Shown here one piece after another: positions 5,915 through 13,796 of a stretch of 36,215 nt of DNA. This DNA comes from Acidobacteriota bacterium (GTDB lineage Bacteria > Acidobacteriota > Vicinamibacteria > Vicinamibacterales > UBA2999), in the NCBI GenBank assembly GCA_021730945.1, contig JAKFYH010000064.1, forward strand, positions 1 to 36,215, read 5' to 3'. Numbering within the stretch: position 1 is the first letter of the stretch; the number at the start of each line of letters is the position of its first letter. Both the position numbers and the translations under genes were made by a program. The notes under the pieces were generated by a model, which did no database searches, was not told the origin of the DNA, and saw nothing but the letters and a program-made list of their open reading frames with translations.

Positions 5915-7516
5915 ATGACGAAACACGCTTTCGCCCCGCGGCTGCCGACGCCGGTCGCTCCGCTCAGCGGGGCATCGTCCGTGCGTCTGCCAGACGATGT
6001 CGTTGCCGACCAGGTCAACCGGCTCAAGCTGTTTGCCCTGATCAGCGGCGGCATGTGGCTCATGGGCATGTTCATGGACTTCGTCGTGTTCCCGCGGACC
6101 ATGGGCACGCGCACCAACCGGATGACCCTGGCAATCGAAGTCAGCGCCGTGGCCTTCGCGGTTGCCGTGTATCTTCACGCCCGCTTCTCGGGGAGGGCGC
6201 CCCGGGCCAAGGAGAATGCCGGCCTGGTACTGATGGTGCTCAACTCGGCCGGCATTGCCATGCTGGAAACGTGGGCCACCGATCCTACTCCCGCAACGCT
6301 GGGACAGCTGTCGTGGATCCCGATCGCCATTCTGTTGTCGGCCATGGTCATGCCGGGCCGCCCGCGGCCAATGCTGATGGCCGCGATGGCCTCGGCCTCG
6401 ATGGGACCCGTTGGCGTGTGGTTCGCGCACCTTCGAGGCGTGGACGTGCCATCGGTCGTCGATACCCTTGTCATGGCGATGCCCAACTACAGTTGCGCGG
6501 TGGCGGCGGTCTTGCCGTCGCAGATGTTTCAGAAAATGAGCCGCCGCCTCAACGAGGCGCGGGAACTGGGCAGCTACGAATTGATCGAGGAGCTTGGCGC
6601 CGGCGGCATGGGCGCGGTCTGGCGGGCTCGCCACCGGCTGCTGGCGCGGGACGCCGCGGTGAAGCTGGTGCGCGCCGATGCGATGGGCGACACCGAAGTG
6701 GCGGCGCAAGCGCAGTTGCGGCGTTTCGAACGAGAGGCGCAGGCGACGGCAGCCTTGACCTCGCCCTATTCCGTACGTCTGTTCGACTTTGGCCAGACCG
6801 ACGATGGCAGCTTCTACTACGCTATGGAGCTGCTATCGGGGCGCGATCTGGAGTCACTAGTGCGGGAGTTCGGGCCGCTGCCGCCCGAGCGGGTGATGCA
6901 CCTCTTGCAGCAAGTCTGCCACTCGCTGGCCGAGGCCCACGAACGCTGCCTGGTGCATCGCGACGTCAAGCCGGCCAATATCTTTCTCTGCCGAATGGGT
7001 CGCGACTTCGATTTTGTGAAGGTGCTCGACTTTGGCCTGGTCCACGTTCGCCGGGCCGATTCGGCGACAGCCGTGACTGAAACGCTGGTGACGGCGCAGG
7101 CGTTGATCGGCACCCCGGCGTATATGGCGCCCGAGATCATTCTTGGCCGCGACGATGTGGATCGCCGGGCCGACGTGTATGCGATTGGCTGCGTGGCCTA
7201 CTACCTGCTGACCGGCACCCGCGTCTTCGAGGGCAGCACCCAGATGCAGGCATTGATTGACCACGTGCATACGCCGCCGGTGGCGCCGTCGGAACGCATC
7301 GCCGGCGGCTTGCCGCGTCAGGTCGACGAAATGGTCCTGCACTGCCTGCGCAAGGATCCCGCCGAACGTCCACACAATGCCAGCGAGCTGCTGGCGACCA
7401 TCAAGGCCATGAACCTCCCCCGCGTGTGGACCAACGACCACGCACGCGCCTGGTGGGAGGCGCGACTGCCAGAACTCTCGGGCCCCCTCGCCCCGAGCGC
7501 CAGAACCCCCTCCTGA
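5915..7516 (+). CDS. Membrane-anchored serine/threonine protein kinase
   Basis: This is a 533-residue protein with reversed topology. Residues about 37-200 form four to six hydrophobic segments (LFALISGGMWLMGMF; LAIEVSAVAFAVAVYL; LVLMVLNSAGIAML; IAILLSAMVM; VMAMPNYSCAVAAVL). A Hanks-type kinase domain starts at about residue 220. It shows GAGGMGAVWRA (glycine loop), AVKLVR (ATP Lys near 249), HRDVKPANIF (catalytic loop near 347), DFGLVHV (metal-binding Asp near 371) and GTPAYMAPE. All catalytic residues are present, so it should be active, with the kinase in the cytoplasm. Bacterial Pkn proteins more often put the kinase first and a single TM helix after it. The membrane part may sense an unknown signal. 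It is divergent from the thr leader transcript. Confidence 0.93.
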   Translation: MTKHAFAPRLPTPVAPLSGASSVRLPDDVVADQVNRLKLFALISGGMWLMGMFMDFVVFPRTMGTRTNRMTLAIEVSAVAFAVAVYLHARFSGRAPRAKENAGLVLMVLNSAGIAMLETWATDPTPATLGQLSWIPIAILLSAMVMPGRPRPMLMAAMASASMGPVGVWFAHLRGVDVPSVVDTLVMAMPNYSCAVAAVLPSQMFQKMSRRLNEARELGSYELIEELGAGGMGAVWRARHRLLARDAAVKLVRADAMGDTEVAAQAQLRRFEREAQATAALTSPYSVRLFDFGQTDDGSFYYAMELLSGRDLESLVREFGPLPPERVMHLLQQVCHSLAEAHERCLVHRDVKPANIFLCRMGRDFDFVKVLDFGLVHVRRADSATAVTETLVTAQALIGTPAYMAPEIILGRDDVDRRADVYAIGCVAYYLLTGTRVFEGSTQMQALIDHVHTPPVAPSERIAGGLPRQVDEMVLHCLRKDPAERPHNASELLATIKAMNLPRVWTNDHARAWWEARLPELSGPLAPSARTPS

Positions 7517-7520
7517 CCGC

Positions 7521-7680
7521 GTATCTGCGGCCCTCTCTGTGCGTCATCTGTGTCATCTGCGACCCTGGCTACTTTCTGTGTCATCTGTGTCATCTGCGGC
7601 CCTGGCTGCTCTCTGCGTTATCTGTGTCATCTGCGGCCCTGGCTGCTCTCTGCGCTATCTGTGTCATCTGCGGCCCCAAG
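7521..7680 (+). repeat. 37-bp tandem repeat array, about four copies
   Basis: The gap between the kinase and the DUF5916 gene is filled by near-identical units starting at 7536, 7575, 7612 and 7649 (39, 37, 37 and about 30 bp). Each has the core CTGTGTCATCTGCGGCCC followed by TGGCTGCTC. A partial unit precedes at 7521. TCTGTGTCA is itself repeated within units. A frame at 7426-7827 crosses the array but encodes only the repetition (Cys/Leu/His/Pro-rich), so it is not a gene. Spacers are absent, so this is not CRISPR. Confidence 0.85.
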
Positions 7681-7723
7681 CCAAAACCAAACAATCGGTG
7701 TCTAAAGCCGAGGACCAACGCTC

Positions 7724-10195
7724 ATGACCCCATTGTGGCGATCGATTCTGATTGGTATGTGGCTGTGGCCCGCCGCGCTGGTGCCGGCTTCGCTGGCGTT
7801 GGCGCAGACTCCAGCCCGCCCTGGTGAGCCGATCGTGGCGGAGAAAGCCGGCAAGGAGCTGGTGGCCTTCTATGTCGGCGACACGCCGCCTCGTATTGAT
7901 GGCCGGCTGGACGATGCGGCCTGGGCTGCGGCGCAGGCCATTGACGACATGATGCAGAACGATCCCGACAACATGGCCGCGCCCTCCGAGCGGACCGTGG
8001 TCAAGGTGGCCTACGACGACCGCTCGATCTACGTGGCGGTGTTCAACTACATGCGCGACCCGGCGAAGATCACCACGGCGCTCGGCCGCCGCGACACCAA
8101 CCCGCGCAGCGATTCGATCAAGATCACCTTCGACCCGCGTCACGATCACCTCACGGCCTATACCTTTGATGCCAATCCATCAGGCGTGCAGGGCGACATG
8201 ACCTGGTACGACGACACCCGATCGAGCTCCGACTACGATGCCGTGTGGGAGGTGCAGACTGGGCGCACGGGCGAGGGGTGGACGGCGGAGTTCCGCATTC
8301 CGTTTTCGCAGATGCGCTTCAGCGCCACCCCGGGCGAGGAGGCCGTCTGGGGCTTCAACATCAGGCGCGACATCATTCACAACGCGGAAGTCGACCGCTG
8401 GGTGGCCACGCCGCGCGGTGTCAACGGCTTCGTGTCGCGGTTCGGTCACCTGACCTTCGCCAAGGCCCCGGCGCCGCCACGCCGGCTGGAAGTACAGCCG
8501 TTCCTGCTCGGACGGCAGGAGCATGTGACCGACGTGGGTTACGGCCGCGACTATTCCGGCGGCGTCGATTTCCGCATGGGCCTGGGTACCTCGACGACGC
8601 TGTCGGCGGCGGTCAATCCGGATTTCGGCCAGGTCGAGCAGGACCCGGCGGTCCTGAACCTCAGCGTGTTCGAGACCTTCTTTCCCGAGAAACGTCCGTT
8701 CTTCATCGAAGACAGCCGATCGCTGGTGTCATCGTTTGGGCAAATGCCGATGTTTCACTCGCGCCGCATCGGTCAACGGCCGGGACGCTTCGCCATCGCT
8801 GACGGCGAGACCGTGATCGAGCGGCCTGACGCCACGACCATTCTCGGCGCCACCAAGGTCACCGGCAAGGCCAACGGCTGGTCGTACGGCGGGCTCACCG
8901 CGCTGACCGATCGCGAGTACGCCCTGGTCGAGCACACGCCGGAGGGGAGCGAAATTGCGGTGCGGAGTGAGCGGCTGATTGAGCCGTACACGTCGTATAA
9001 CGTCGGCCGCGTGCAGCGGGATGTCCGCGGCGGTTCCACCCTCGGCGGCAGCGGCACGGCGGTGCTGCGCGAGAACGACGTCAACGCCTACTCAGGGGCG
9101 GTCGACTACAACATTCGCTGGAACCGGAATCGCTATAACTGGAGCGGGCAGTGGGCCACCACCCGGGCGGCAGTCGATGGCGCCATGCGGACCGGCTTCG
9201 GCGGCCTGACCAATCTCAATTATTCGAGTAAGCACTTCGGAGCATTTGGCCGCTACGAGCATTTCGACGACGATTTCCGCAATACCGACCTGGGCTTCCT
9301 GTTCGGCCGCAACAACAAGCGGGTGGTGAACGGCGGCTTCAATCTGGGCCGGCCCGACCCGGGCAAGTTGGTCCGTAGCGCGACCATGTTTTCGAATTTC
9401 TTCACGCAGTTCAATGGTGATGGGCTGCGTCTCGACAACAGCTACTTCATGGGTGGCGAGGTCCAGTTCCTGAACTATTGGAACATGTTTGTCGGCACCG
9501 GCCGGAGTCTCCAGGCCTACGACGACCTCGATACCCGGGGCGGACCGCCGATTGAGAAGCCGGCGGGTTGGTGGCTCGACTCGTTTGTCGGCACCGACTC
9601 GCGCAAGCCGCTGCGGCTGTCATTCAACTTCAATACCAATGGCAACGACGCCGGCGGCTGGAGCCGCCGCTATAACGTTGACCTGCGCTACCAGCCGGTG
9701 CCGCAGTTGCAGACGTCGATCAGCGGGAATTACACCCACGGCCAGGATGTGGCCCAGTGGGTCACCAATACCGACGTGACTGGCGACGGGGCGGTCGACC
9801 ACATCTACGGCCGTCTCGATCGCGACGTGGTCAGCGTGACGGCCCGCAGCACCTACGCGTTCACCCGCGACATGACGCTCGAGGTGTACCTGCAGCCGTT
9901 TGTGGCCGTCGGGGACTATACCGACCTCCGCCGGCTGGTGCGGGCCAAGTCGTTCGACTTTGAGGCGGCCACGATCGACTTCAACCCCGACTTCAACAGC
10001 AAGTCGCTGCGCAGCAACGTGGTGTTCCGCTGGGAGTACCAGCGTGGAAGTACGCTGTACCTGGTGTGGAACGTCAGCAACAGCGACCGTGCCCGGCCCG
10101 GTGAGTTTGCGCCGGTGCGCGACCTGCGCGCCGGGTTTGGCGCCGCCGGCACGCAGGTGCTGATGGTCAAGTTGAACTACTGGCTCGGGCTGTAG
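7724..10195 (+). CDS. DUF5916 outer-membrane protein with N-terminal CBM9-like domain
   Basis: This is an 823-residue protein with a signal peptide (WRSILIGMWLWPAALVPASLALAQ). Residues about 50-240 resemble a family-9 carbohydrate-binding domain: PPRIDGRLDDAAWAAA, VVKVAYDDRSIYVAVF, GEGWTAEFRIPFSQMRF. The remainder is a DUF5916 beta-barrel region with alternating aromatic strands (for example SAAVNPDFGQVEQDPAVLNL, ETFFPEKRPFFIED). It ends VMVKLNYWLGL, an outer-membrane-style C-terminal strand. Such proteins are frequent and multi-copy in Acidobacteriota and Bacteroidota, and their substrate is not known. It stands alone after a repeat-filled gap. Confidence 0.88.
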   Translation: MTPLWRSILIGMWLWPAALVPASLALAQTPARPGEPIVAEKAGKELVAFYVGDTPPRIDGRLDDAAWAAAQAIDDMMQNDPDNMAAPSERTVVKVAYDDRSIYVAVFNYMRDPAKITTALGRRDTNPRSDSIKITFDPRHDHLTAYTFDANPSGVQGDMTWYDDTRSSSDYDAVWEVQTGRTGEGWTAEFRIPFSQMRFSATPGEEAVWGFNIRRDIIHNAEVDRWVATPRGVNGFVSRFGHLTFAKAPAPPRRLEVQPFLLGRQEHVTDVGYGRDYSGGVDFRMGLGTSTTLSAAVNPDFGQVEQDPAVLNLSVFETFFPEKRPFFIEDSRSLVSSFGQMPMFHSRRIGQRPGRFAIADGETVIERPDATTILGATKVTGKANGWSYGGLTALTDREYALVEHTPEGSEIAVRSERLIEPYTSYNVGRVQRDVRGGSTLGGSGTAVLRENDVNAYSGAVDYNIRWNRNRYNWSGQWATTRAAVDGAMRTGFGGLTNLNYSSKHFGAFGRYEHFDDDFRNTDLGFLFGRNNKRVVNGGFNLGRPDPGKLVRSATMFSNFFTQFNGDGLRLDNSYFMGGEVQFLNYWNMFVGTGRSLQAYDDLDTRGGPPIEKPAGWWLDSFVGTDSRKPLRLSFNFNTNGNDAGGWSRRYNVDLRYQPVPQLQTSISGNYTHGQDVAQWVTNTDVTGDGAVDHIYGRLDRDVVSVTARSTYAFTRDMTLEVYLQPFVAVGDYTDLRRLVRAKSFDFEAATIDFNPDFNSKSLRSNVVFRWEYQRGSTLYLVWNVSNSDRARPGEFAPVRDLRAGFGAAGTQVLMVKLNYWLGL

Positions 10196-10205
10196 CACGA
10201 GCCAG
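10180..10205 (+). terminator. Hairpin over the DUF5916 stop codon
   Basis: CTGGCTCG (10180-10187) and CGAGCCAG (10198-10205) form a perfect 8-bp stem with a 10-nt loop containing the TAG stop. It sits between two converging genes and could end transcription from the left, but there is no U-run. Confidence 0.35.
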
Positions 10206-10226
10206 CCACGAGTCGAGCCCGTCTGG

Positions 10227-10739
10227 TCATCGCCGGTGCCGGTCGCCGGGCTCGGCCCGGAGTTGCGCCCGCACTTGCCGCTCGACCATCAGCGCCGCCT
10301 TGGTTTCGTAGATGTCGAGGTTGGCGGTGGGGCGGTGGCCGGCCGCCTGGTACAAGCGCCGCATGCCGTCGGCATCGTGGGCGTCGGAAGCCGCCACCTC
10401 GCACGCATGCTGCAGTTCGTGTCCCATCACAGCAGCGCGGTCCTCGGCCCGAAGATCGACGCCGACCACGATGCGGACGTAGCGATACCCGCCGCGGCTG
10501 GTGACTAATCTCGTCGTCCCGCCGAGGCCGGCCGGCATCTGCCGGGACGAGACGATGTGCACGACCAGGTCGGACGATTCCAGCTGGCGAACGAGGTCGC
10601 GCACCAGTGCCGAGCCGGCCATGGCCTGCACGAAGGTCTCGGCGGCCAGCGCATCCAATGGCCGCGGCGTCCGCGGACCCTCAGCCGACGTCACGCCGGC
10701 CAGCGACAAATACAACACGATCAGAAACGTGGGCTTCAC
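10227..10739 (-). CDS. Small exported HExxH protein (putative zinc protease)
   Basis: This is a 170-residue protein. GTG 10739 is chosen because GAGG lies 8 nt upstream and it starts directly on a signal peptide (VKPTFLIVLYLSLAGVTSAEG); the longer frame to 10799 adds 20 residues with no sense. The mature part has DLVVHIVSSRQMP, GYRYVRIVVGVDL and then VMGHELQHACEVAAS, where HELQH is an HExxH zinc motif with Glu/Asp downstream. The C-terminus is basic. Resembles short hypothetical metallopeptidase-like proteins; no substrate or named family is recognised. It converges with the DUF5916 gene. Confidence 0.75.
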   Translation of the reverse strand: MKPTFLIVLYLSLAGVTSAEGPRTPRPLDALAAETFVQAMAGSALVRDLVRQLESSDLVVHIVSSRQMPAGLGGTTRLVTSRGGYRYVRIVVGVDLRAEDRAAVMGHELQHACEVAASDAHDADGMRRLYQAAGHRPTANLDIYETKAALMVERQVRAQLRAEPGDRHRR

Positions 10740-10818
10740 CGAAGCAACCTCGCGAGAAAGGAGCGATAGCCAGCCGGCGCATGGCGCCGGCGGAGTCAAC
10801 CAGGAGAATCGGGAGGGG

Positions 10819-10944
10819 CTACTGCTGCTGCGACGGCTGCTGGCAGCGCTGGTACTGGCGGAGGGCGATCGCGGAGAACTGGCAGGTCGTGGCGTGCGAG
10901 GCGAAGGTGACGGGGAAGTGCGAACCCATCGGGCGGCTGTCCAT
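10819..10944 (-). CDS. Small protein of 41 residues, unknown
   Basis: An ATG at 10944 is preceded by AGGA at a spacing of 8 nt on the minus strand. The frame encodes 41 residues, starting MDSRPMGSHFPVTF, with two Cys, and ends in a Gln-rich tail (YQRCQQPSQQQ). Only one of its 41 sense codons ends in A or T, a third-position bias matching real genes of this chromosome and hard to get by chance. No signal peptide, TM helix or known domain is visible. It lies 79 bp upstream of the HExxH gene on the same strand and could be co-transcribed. Too short for the usual length cut-offs. Confidence 0.45.
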   Translation of the reverse strand: MDSRPMGSHFPVTFASHATTCQFSAIALRQYQRCQQPSQQQ

Positions 10945-11060
10945 GCGGATCATCCTATGCAACGGTTCGCCTGGATTCAACGCATGAGCAAGCGGCATGC
11001 TCCGGCCCGACGCGGCGCCAGCGCTGCGGGGTCGTCTGTGGGCTACAATGGTGGCTGGTT

Positions 11061-11137
11061 CGGGGCGTGGCTCAGCCTGGTAGAGCGTCCGCTTTGGGAG
11101 CGGAATGTCGCTGGTTCGAATCCAGTCGCCCCGACCA
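11061..11137 (+). tRNA. tRNA-Pro (anticodon TGG), integration target
   Basis: This is a 77-nt cloverleaf. The acceptor CGGGGCG pairs with CGCCCCG, the D-arm GCTCAGCCTGGTAGAGC is standard, and the anticodon stem TCCGC/GCGGA closes the loop TTTGGGA (TGG at 11095-11097). The T-arm is GCTGG-TTCGAAT-CCAGT and CCA is encoded. A TACAAT -10-like box lies at 11044-11049. The gene remains whole because the integrated element restores its 3' half. Confidence 0.97.
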
Positions 11138-11138
11138 A
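11089..11138 (+). repeat. attL: 50-bp direct repeat (copy 1)
   Basis: Anticodon stem to CCA plus one base of tRNA-Pro, identical to 21859-21908. Crossover occurred somewhere within these 50 bp. Confidence 0.93.
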
Positions 11139-11154
11139 TAGAGTCAACTACTTA

Positions 11155-11188
11155 CGAGCGCGGCGTAAATCCGCGCTCGTTTCTTTTT
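11155..11188 (+). terminator. Rho-independent terminator after tRNA-Pro
   Basis: A perfect 9-bp stem CGAGCGCGG (11155-11163) / CCGCGCTCG (11171-11179) with a 7-nt loop is followed by GTTTCTTTTT. It is carried by the element, so the element supplies the tRNA gene with a new terminator. Confidence 0.85.
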
Positions 11189-11205
11189 GCAACGTTTTTG
11201 CAACG

Positions 11206-12219
11206 ATGGCTGACCGAACACCATTTGAGAAGGTCCGACTTTTGCTGGAAAAGCCATCCCCGGGTGCGCTTTACAGCTATCCGCGACCGGAAATGATGGA
11301 CGTTTCGCAGTCTCGCGGGGGCGAGCCAGCCCCAGCCAGTTCGGGCGCACGATTGCTACACCCGACAGCCACGGCGATCCGAATACTAATCACCAATCTT
11401 CAAGAGCCTGAGCGAACCGCCGCTGAACAAGCTGTCTTTTTCTGGCCTCAAGCTCACAATCAGGACCTGATCGGCGCACTGATCATTGACCTAGGTCTCT
11501 CAAAGCACCTGAGCCCGACCTTCGATGCTCACACGATTAAATCACTAGCAACAGGCATCAAGGCGGCGATAGTCAGTCGTCCGGCAGCACCCAGCGAGTC
11601 GGAGCTAGACCAAATAAAGAAGTGGGCGACAGACGTAAAAAAGCTGATACCCGAAACGACAGGCTCTCTAGGACTTCGGAAAATCGGCAGTACCGGTTTC
11701 TACTGCGATTCTTTGTTAGGCGTTATTCGCGATGTGGAGCGCAGTCGGATTCAGAACGAATTGCTCGGTTTCGAAAATCCGATGATCGACCGAGACCGCC
11801 GCGAACTGCTCGGCCGTTTGGAGTCTTTAAGCGTTGACTCAGCGGCGTTGGCTTTACTGCACGACGCGGATGCCGAGGCCGCTCAGGGCAAGTTCGAAGA
11901 CGGATTGCATGAACTCCGCAAATTTCTCGAACAGGTAATGAAGACGGTTACGAAAGACACGGTTACTGAGACCGGTGGAGCGCGGTTCAAGATACGGAAA
12001 GACCAAGCCAGTAGTCAGAAGCTGGTCTCGGCCGATGAAGCGGAGTTGCTGCAGAAGCTATACAACCTGCTGTCGAATGCAGGCTCGCACGCGCTGGGCA
12101 GCAAGGCAGAACTATATAGCGTGTGTCGGGCCACCGTCATCGAATGGTGTCTGTTATTGACAGGCCGATTCGCATCACACTCCCCCCACCCTTCGGCGCA
12201 ACTCGACGATCTCGCCTGA
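11206..12219 (+). CDS. Cargo protein of unknown function, HEPN-like C-terminus
   Basis: This is a 337-residue protein if ATG 11206 is used; ATG 11293 is an alternative, and neither has a clear Shine-Dalgarno sequence. The open frame extends back through the tRNA to 10501, but that part cannot be coding. The N-terminal half is helical and polar. The C-terminal region (EDGLHELRKFLEQVM..., LLSNAGSHALGSKAELYSVC, VIEWCLLL) resembles helical abortive-infection or HEPN-type domains with an N-x-G-x-H-x-L-x-S pattern, a loose resemblance only. Codon use is more A/T-rich than the flanking chromosome. It is the first gene inside attL and runs against all the replication genes, the usual place for satellite cargo such as phage defence. 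It overlaps the next gene tail-to-tail by 45 bp. Confidence 0.72.
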   Translation: MADRTPFEKVRLLLEKPSPGALYSYPRPEMMDVSQSRGGEPAPASSGARLLHPTATAIRILITNLQEPERTAAEQAVFFWPQAHNQDLIGALIIDLGLSKHLSPTFDAHTIKSLATGIKAAIVSRPAAPSESELDQIKKWATDVKKLIPETTGSLGLRKIGSTGFYCDSLLGVIRDVERSRIQNELLGFENPMIDRDRRELLGRLESLSVDSAALALLHDADAEAAQGKFEDGLHELRKFLEQVMKTVTKDTVTETGGARFKIRKDQASSQKLVSADEAELLQKLYNLLSNAGSHALGSKAELYSVCRATVIEWCLLLTGRFASHSPHPSAQLDDLA

Positions 12220-12915
12220 GCTTCCGATATCACGCAGGAAGACGAACACCCTATCGAACGCGAAGACGAAGCACTCATTCGCAATCGCCTCAGGCCGTAG
12301 ATAGATTTCACCGGGTCCGAGGTATCGGTTGTTCACGATCAATAGCCATACCTCCGACACGTGCCTTCGATAGTCGGCTACGCGTCCGTTCTTCTCGGAA
12401 ATCCTCGCCTCGACCATTTCCACACCGCCCATTACGGTGTGAATTGCCCGATTCACCGGCCATGTACCATCGGGGGGCTCGTTCCCGAGCGGATCGTAAA
12501 TGGCGATGTGACACCATCCCTTAGGCAGGCGTTCGTCCCGCACCTCGCCCCGTTCGTGCCGGTGCCGGTACACAAACTCGGCCAGCGACAGCGCCAATTC
12601 GTCAACGCGCATCTCCTCCGCTTGTGTAGACATCGCCGTCGCGACACTCAGCGGTGGCGTGTCAGGCCGACTCATATACATCTGCTTGGCGCGTGGGACG
12701 ACCAATGACAGGCGTTTGCCATCCGAGCGTCCTTCCGGGTCGCACAGTTCGGTGATCTCGATGCCGAGCGCGTGGTCCTCAGTCACGAAATCGGGATAGG
12801 GCTTGAACGGTAGCAGTGCAGCCGGGAACAGCGACGACACGTTGCGCGCCTCGTCTAGGTACACCTTCTCGATCCGTGCCTGCTCCTCGACCTTACTCAA
12901 TCGAGCCGTGTTCAC
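12175..12915 (-). CDS. Cargo protein, putative PD-(D/E)XK-like nuclease
   Basis: This is a 246-residue protein from GTG 12915; a TTG at 13014 would add 33 residues. A TACACT box ends six nt before the GTG, so the transcript may be leaderless. The N-terminal EEQARIEKVYLDEARNVS is helical. PYPDFVTEDHALGIEITEL has the layout of a PD-(D/E)XK core (Asp on one strand, E-x-x on the next), and further Glu/Lys residues follow. The rest has strands VWLLIVNNR and ECFVFAFDRVFVFLRD. A nuclease role is inference from this motif alone; fold prediction would be needed. It faces the HEPN-like gene tail-to-tail, and the pair looks like a defence-type cargo module. Confidence 0.7.
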   Translation of the reverse strand: MNTARLSKVEEQARIEKVYLDEARNVSSLFPAALLPFKPYPDFVTEDHALGIEITELCDPEGRSDGKRLSLVVPRAKQMYMSRPDTPPLSVATAMSTQAEEMRVDELALSLAEFVYRHRHERGEVRDERLPKGWCHIAIYDPLGNEPPDGTWPVNRAIHTVMGGVEMVEARISEKNGRVADYRRHVSEVWLLIVNNRYLGPGEIYLRPEAIANECFVFAFDRVFVFLRDIGSSGEIVELRRRVGGV

Positions 12916-13196
12916 AGCAGGAGTGTAACAGAGGGGCGAACGACCGCTGGCCCCGTCAATGAACGAAGCCTGTTCCAGCTTCTTGGTTACCAATCGGGCG
13001 CGTGCCAGCGACAATCGCCCTTGGGCTTTCGTCGCTGGCTACTCGGCGTCACGCCCGACGCCCTTGTGGGTATCTCGACAATGGAGAACACTGGTGCGGA
13101 GCGCCAACGAAGCGGCGCTCAACGCGGGAACGAGGGCCATCATTCGAGCATTACGTATGTCGCAACCCGGCGACAGTCTGCATCCCCCCGCTCCGG

Positions 13197-13796
13197 TTAG
13201 ACTGAAACAGGAACAGACTCACTGAGTAGGGCGGCTGCACCCGACATCAGGGTCTTTAGGCTGTTCTGCAATTCCGCGATCCGCTTTTCCGCTTCTGCAA
13301 TGTCGGCATCGAGTGCCGACAGTGGCCCCGGCCACGCCACTTCCGAGTGACCACACTGCGCACACGTGTCAGTGAGCAATTCCCGCAGCGGCGTTGGCAA
13401 TGCCGGGTGTCCGTTGAGATACTCAACACCGTCCCGCACGGCCGTCAACGACGCGATCAGCGCGTTCTGGTGCGCCCACGCCGCATCACGTGGGCGGGCC
13501 TCAGTGATTGTGCGCACCGGAGGCGCGTCACTGATCTGTTTCTCGATGTTCGCCTTCGCGGCGACCAAGCGCGTGCGCTCTGGTTGCAACACGGCCAGCT
13601 TCGTTGTGGGTTTCGTCAGCGCGTCCAACGTCCCGCGAATGCCGAACAGGTGTTGATCGATGGATTGGGTGTGCGTCAGATACTCGTTAACCTGCCGCTG
13701 CGTCATCGTTCGCGGCAAGTTGAGTTCATCGGTTCGCGTTGCACGTGCGCGTTGCAGGTCGAGCAAGATCGTTTCCGGCGATGCGGGGATTGTCAT
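13197..13796 (-). CDS. Coiled-coil protein of unknown function (satellite operon)
   Basis: This is a 199-residue protein. Its ATG overlaps the stop of the 94-residue gene (TAATG), with AAGGGGA 7 nt upstream, so the downstream start at 13796 is right and the longer frame to 14039 is a shadow. It is rich in helices with heptad-like spacing: LNLPRTMTQRQVNEYLTH near the start, LVAAKANIEKQI in the middle and ALDADIAEAEKRIAELQNSL near the end. A single CAQCGH is visible, one half of a zinc knuckle. No signal peptide or TM. It follows TerL and the 94-residue gene in the leftward operon, where a virus would have its portal; length and composition do not fit a portal. Confidence 0.7.
   Translation of the reverse strand: MTIPASPETILLDLQRARATRTDELNLPRTMTQRQVNEYLTHTQSIDQHLFGIRGTLDALTKPTTKLAVLQPERTRLVAAKANIEKQISDAPPVRTITEARPRDAAWAHQNALIASLTAVRDGVEYLNGHPALPTPLRELLTDTCAQCGHSEVAWPGPLSALDADIAEAEKRIAELQNSLKTLMSGAAALLSESVPVSV

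Noticed and set aside
7521-7680. CRISPR-like array
   Set aside because: Units are contiguous without unique spacers and no cas gene is present.
7426-7827. Cys/His-rich ORF across the 37-bp repeats
   Set aside because: Its composition is only the repeat translated; no ribosome site, and it overlaps the ends of two real genes.
10501-11205. Upstream extension of the cargo gene frame through the tRNA
   Set aside because: It runs antisense to the HExxH gene and straight through tRNA-Pro and attL, so only the part inside the element can be coding.
13015-13196. Search for a gene in the gap between the cargo and coiled-coil genes
   Set aside because: No start with a ribosome site and no frame with codon bias; only the possible upstream part of the putative nuclease transcript.
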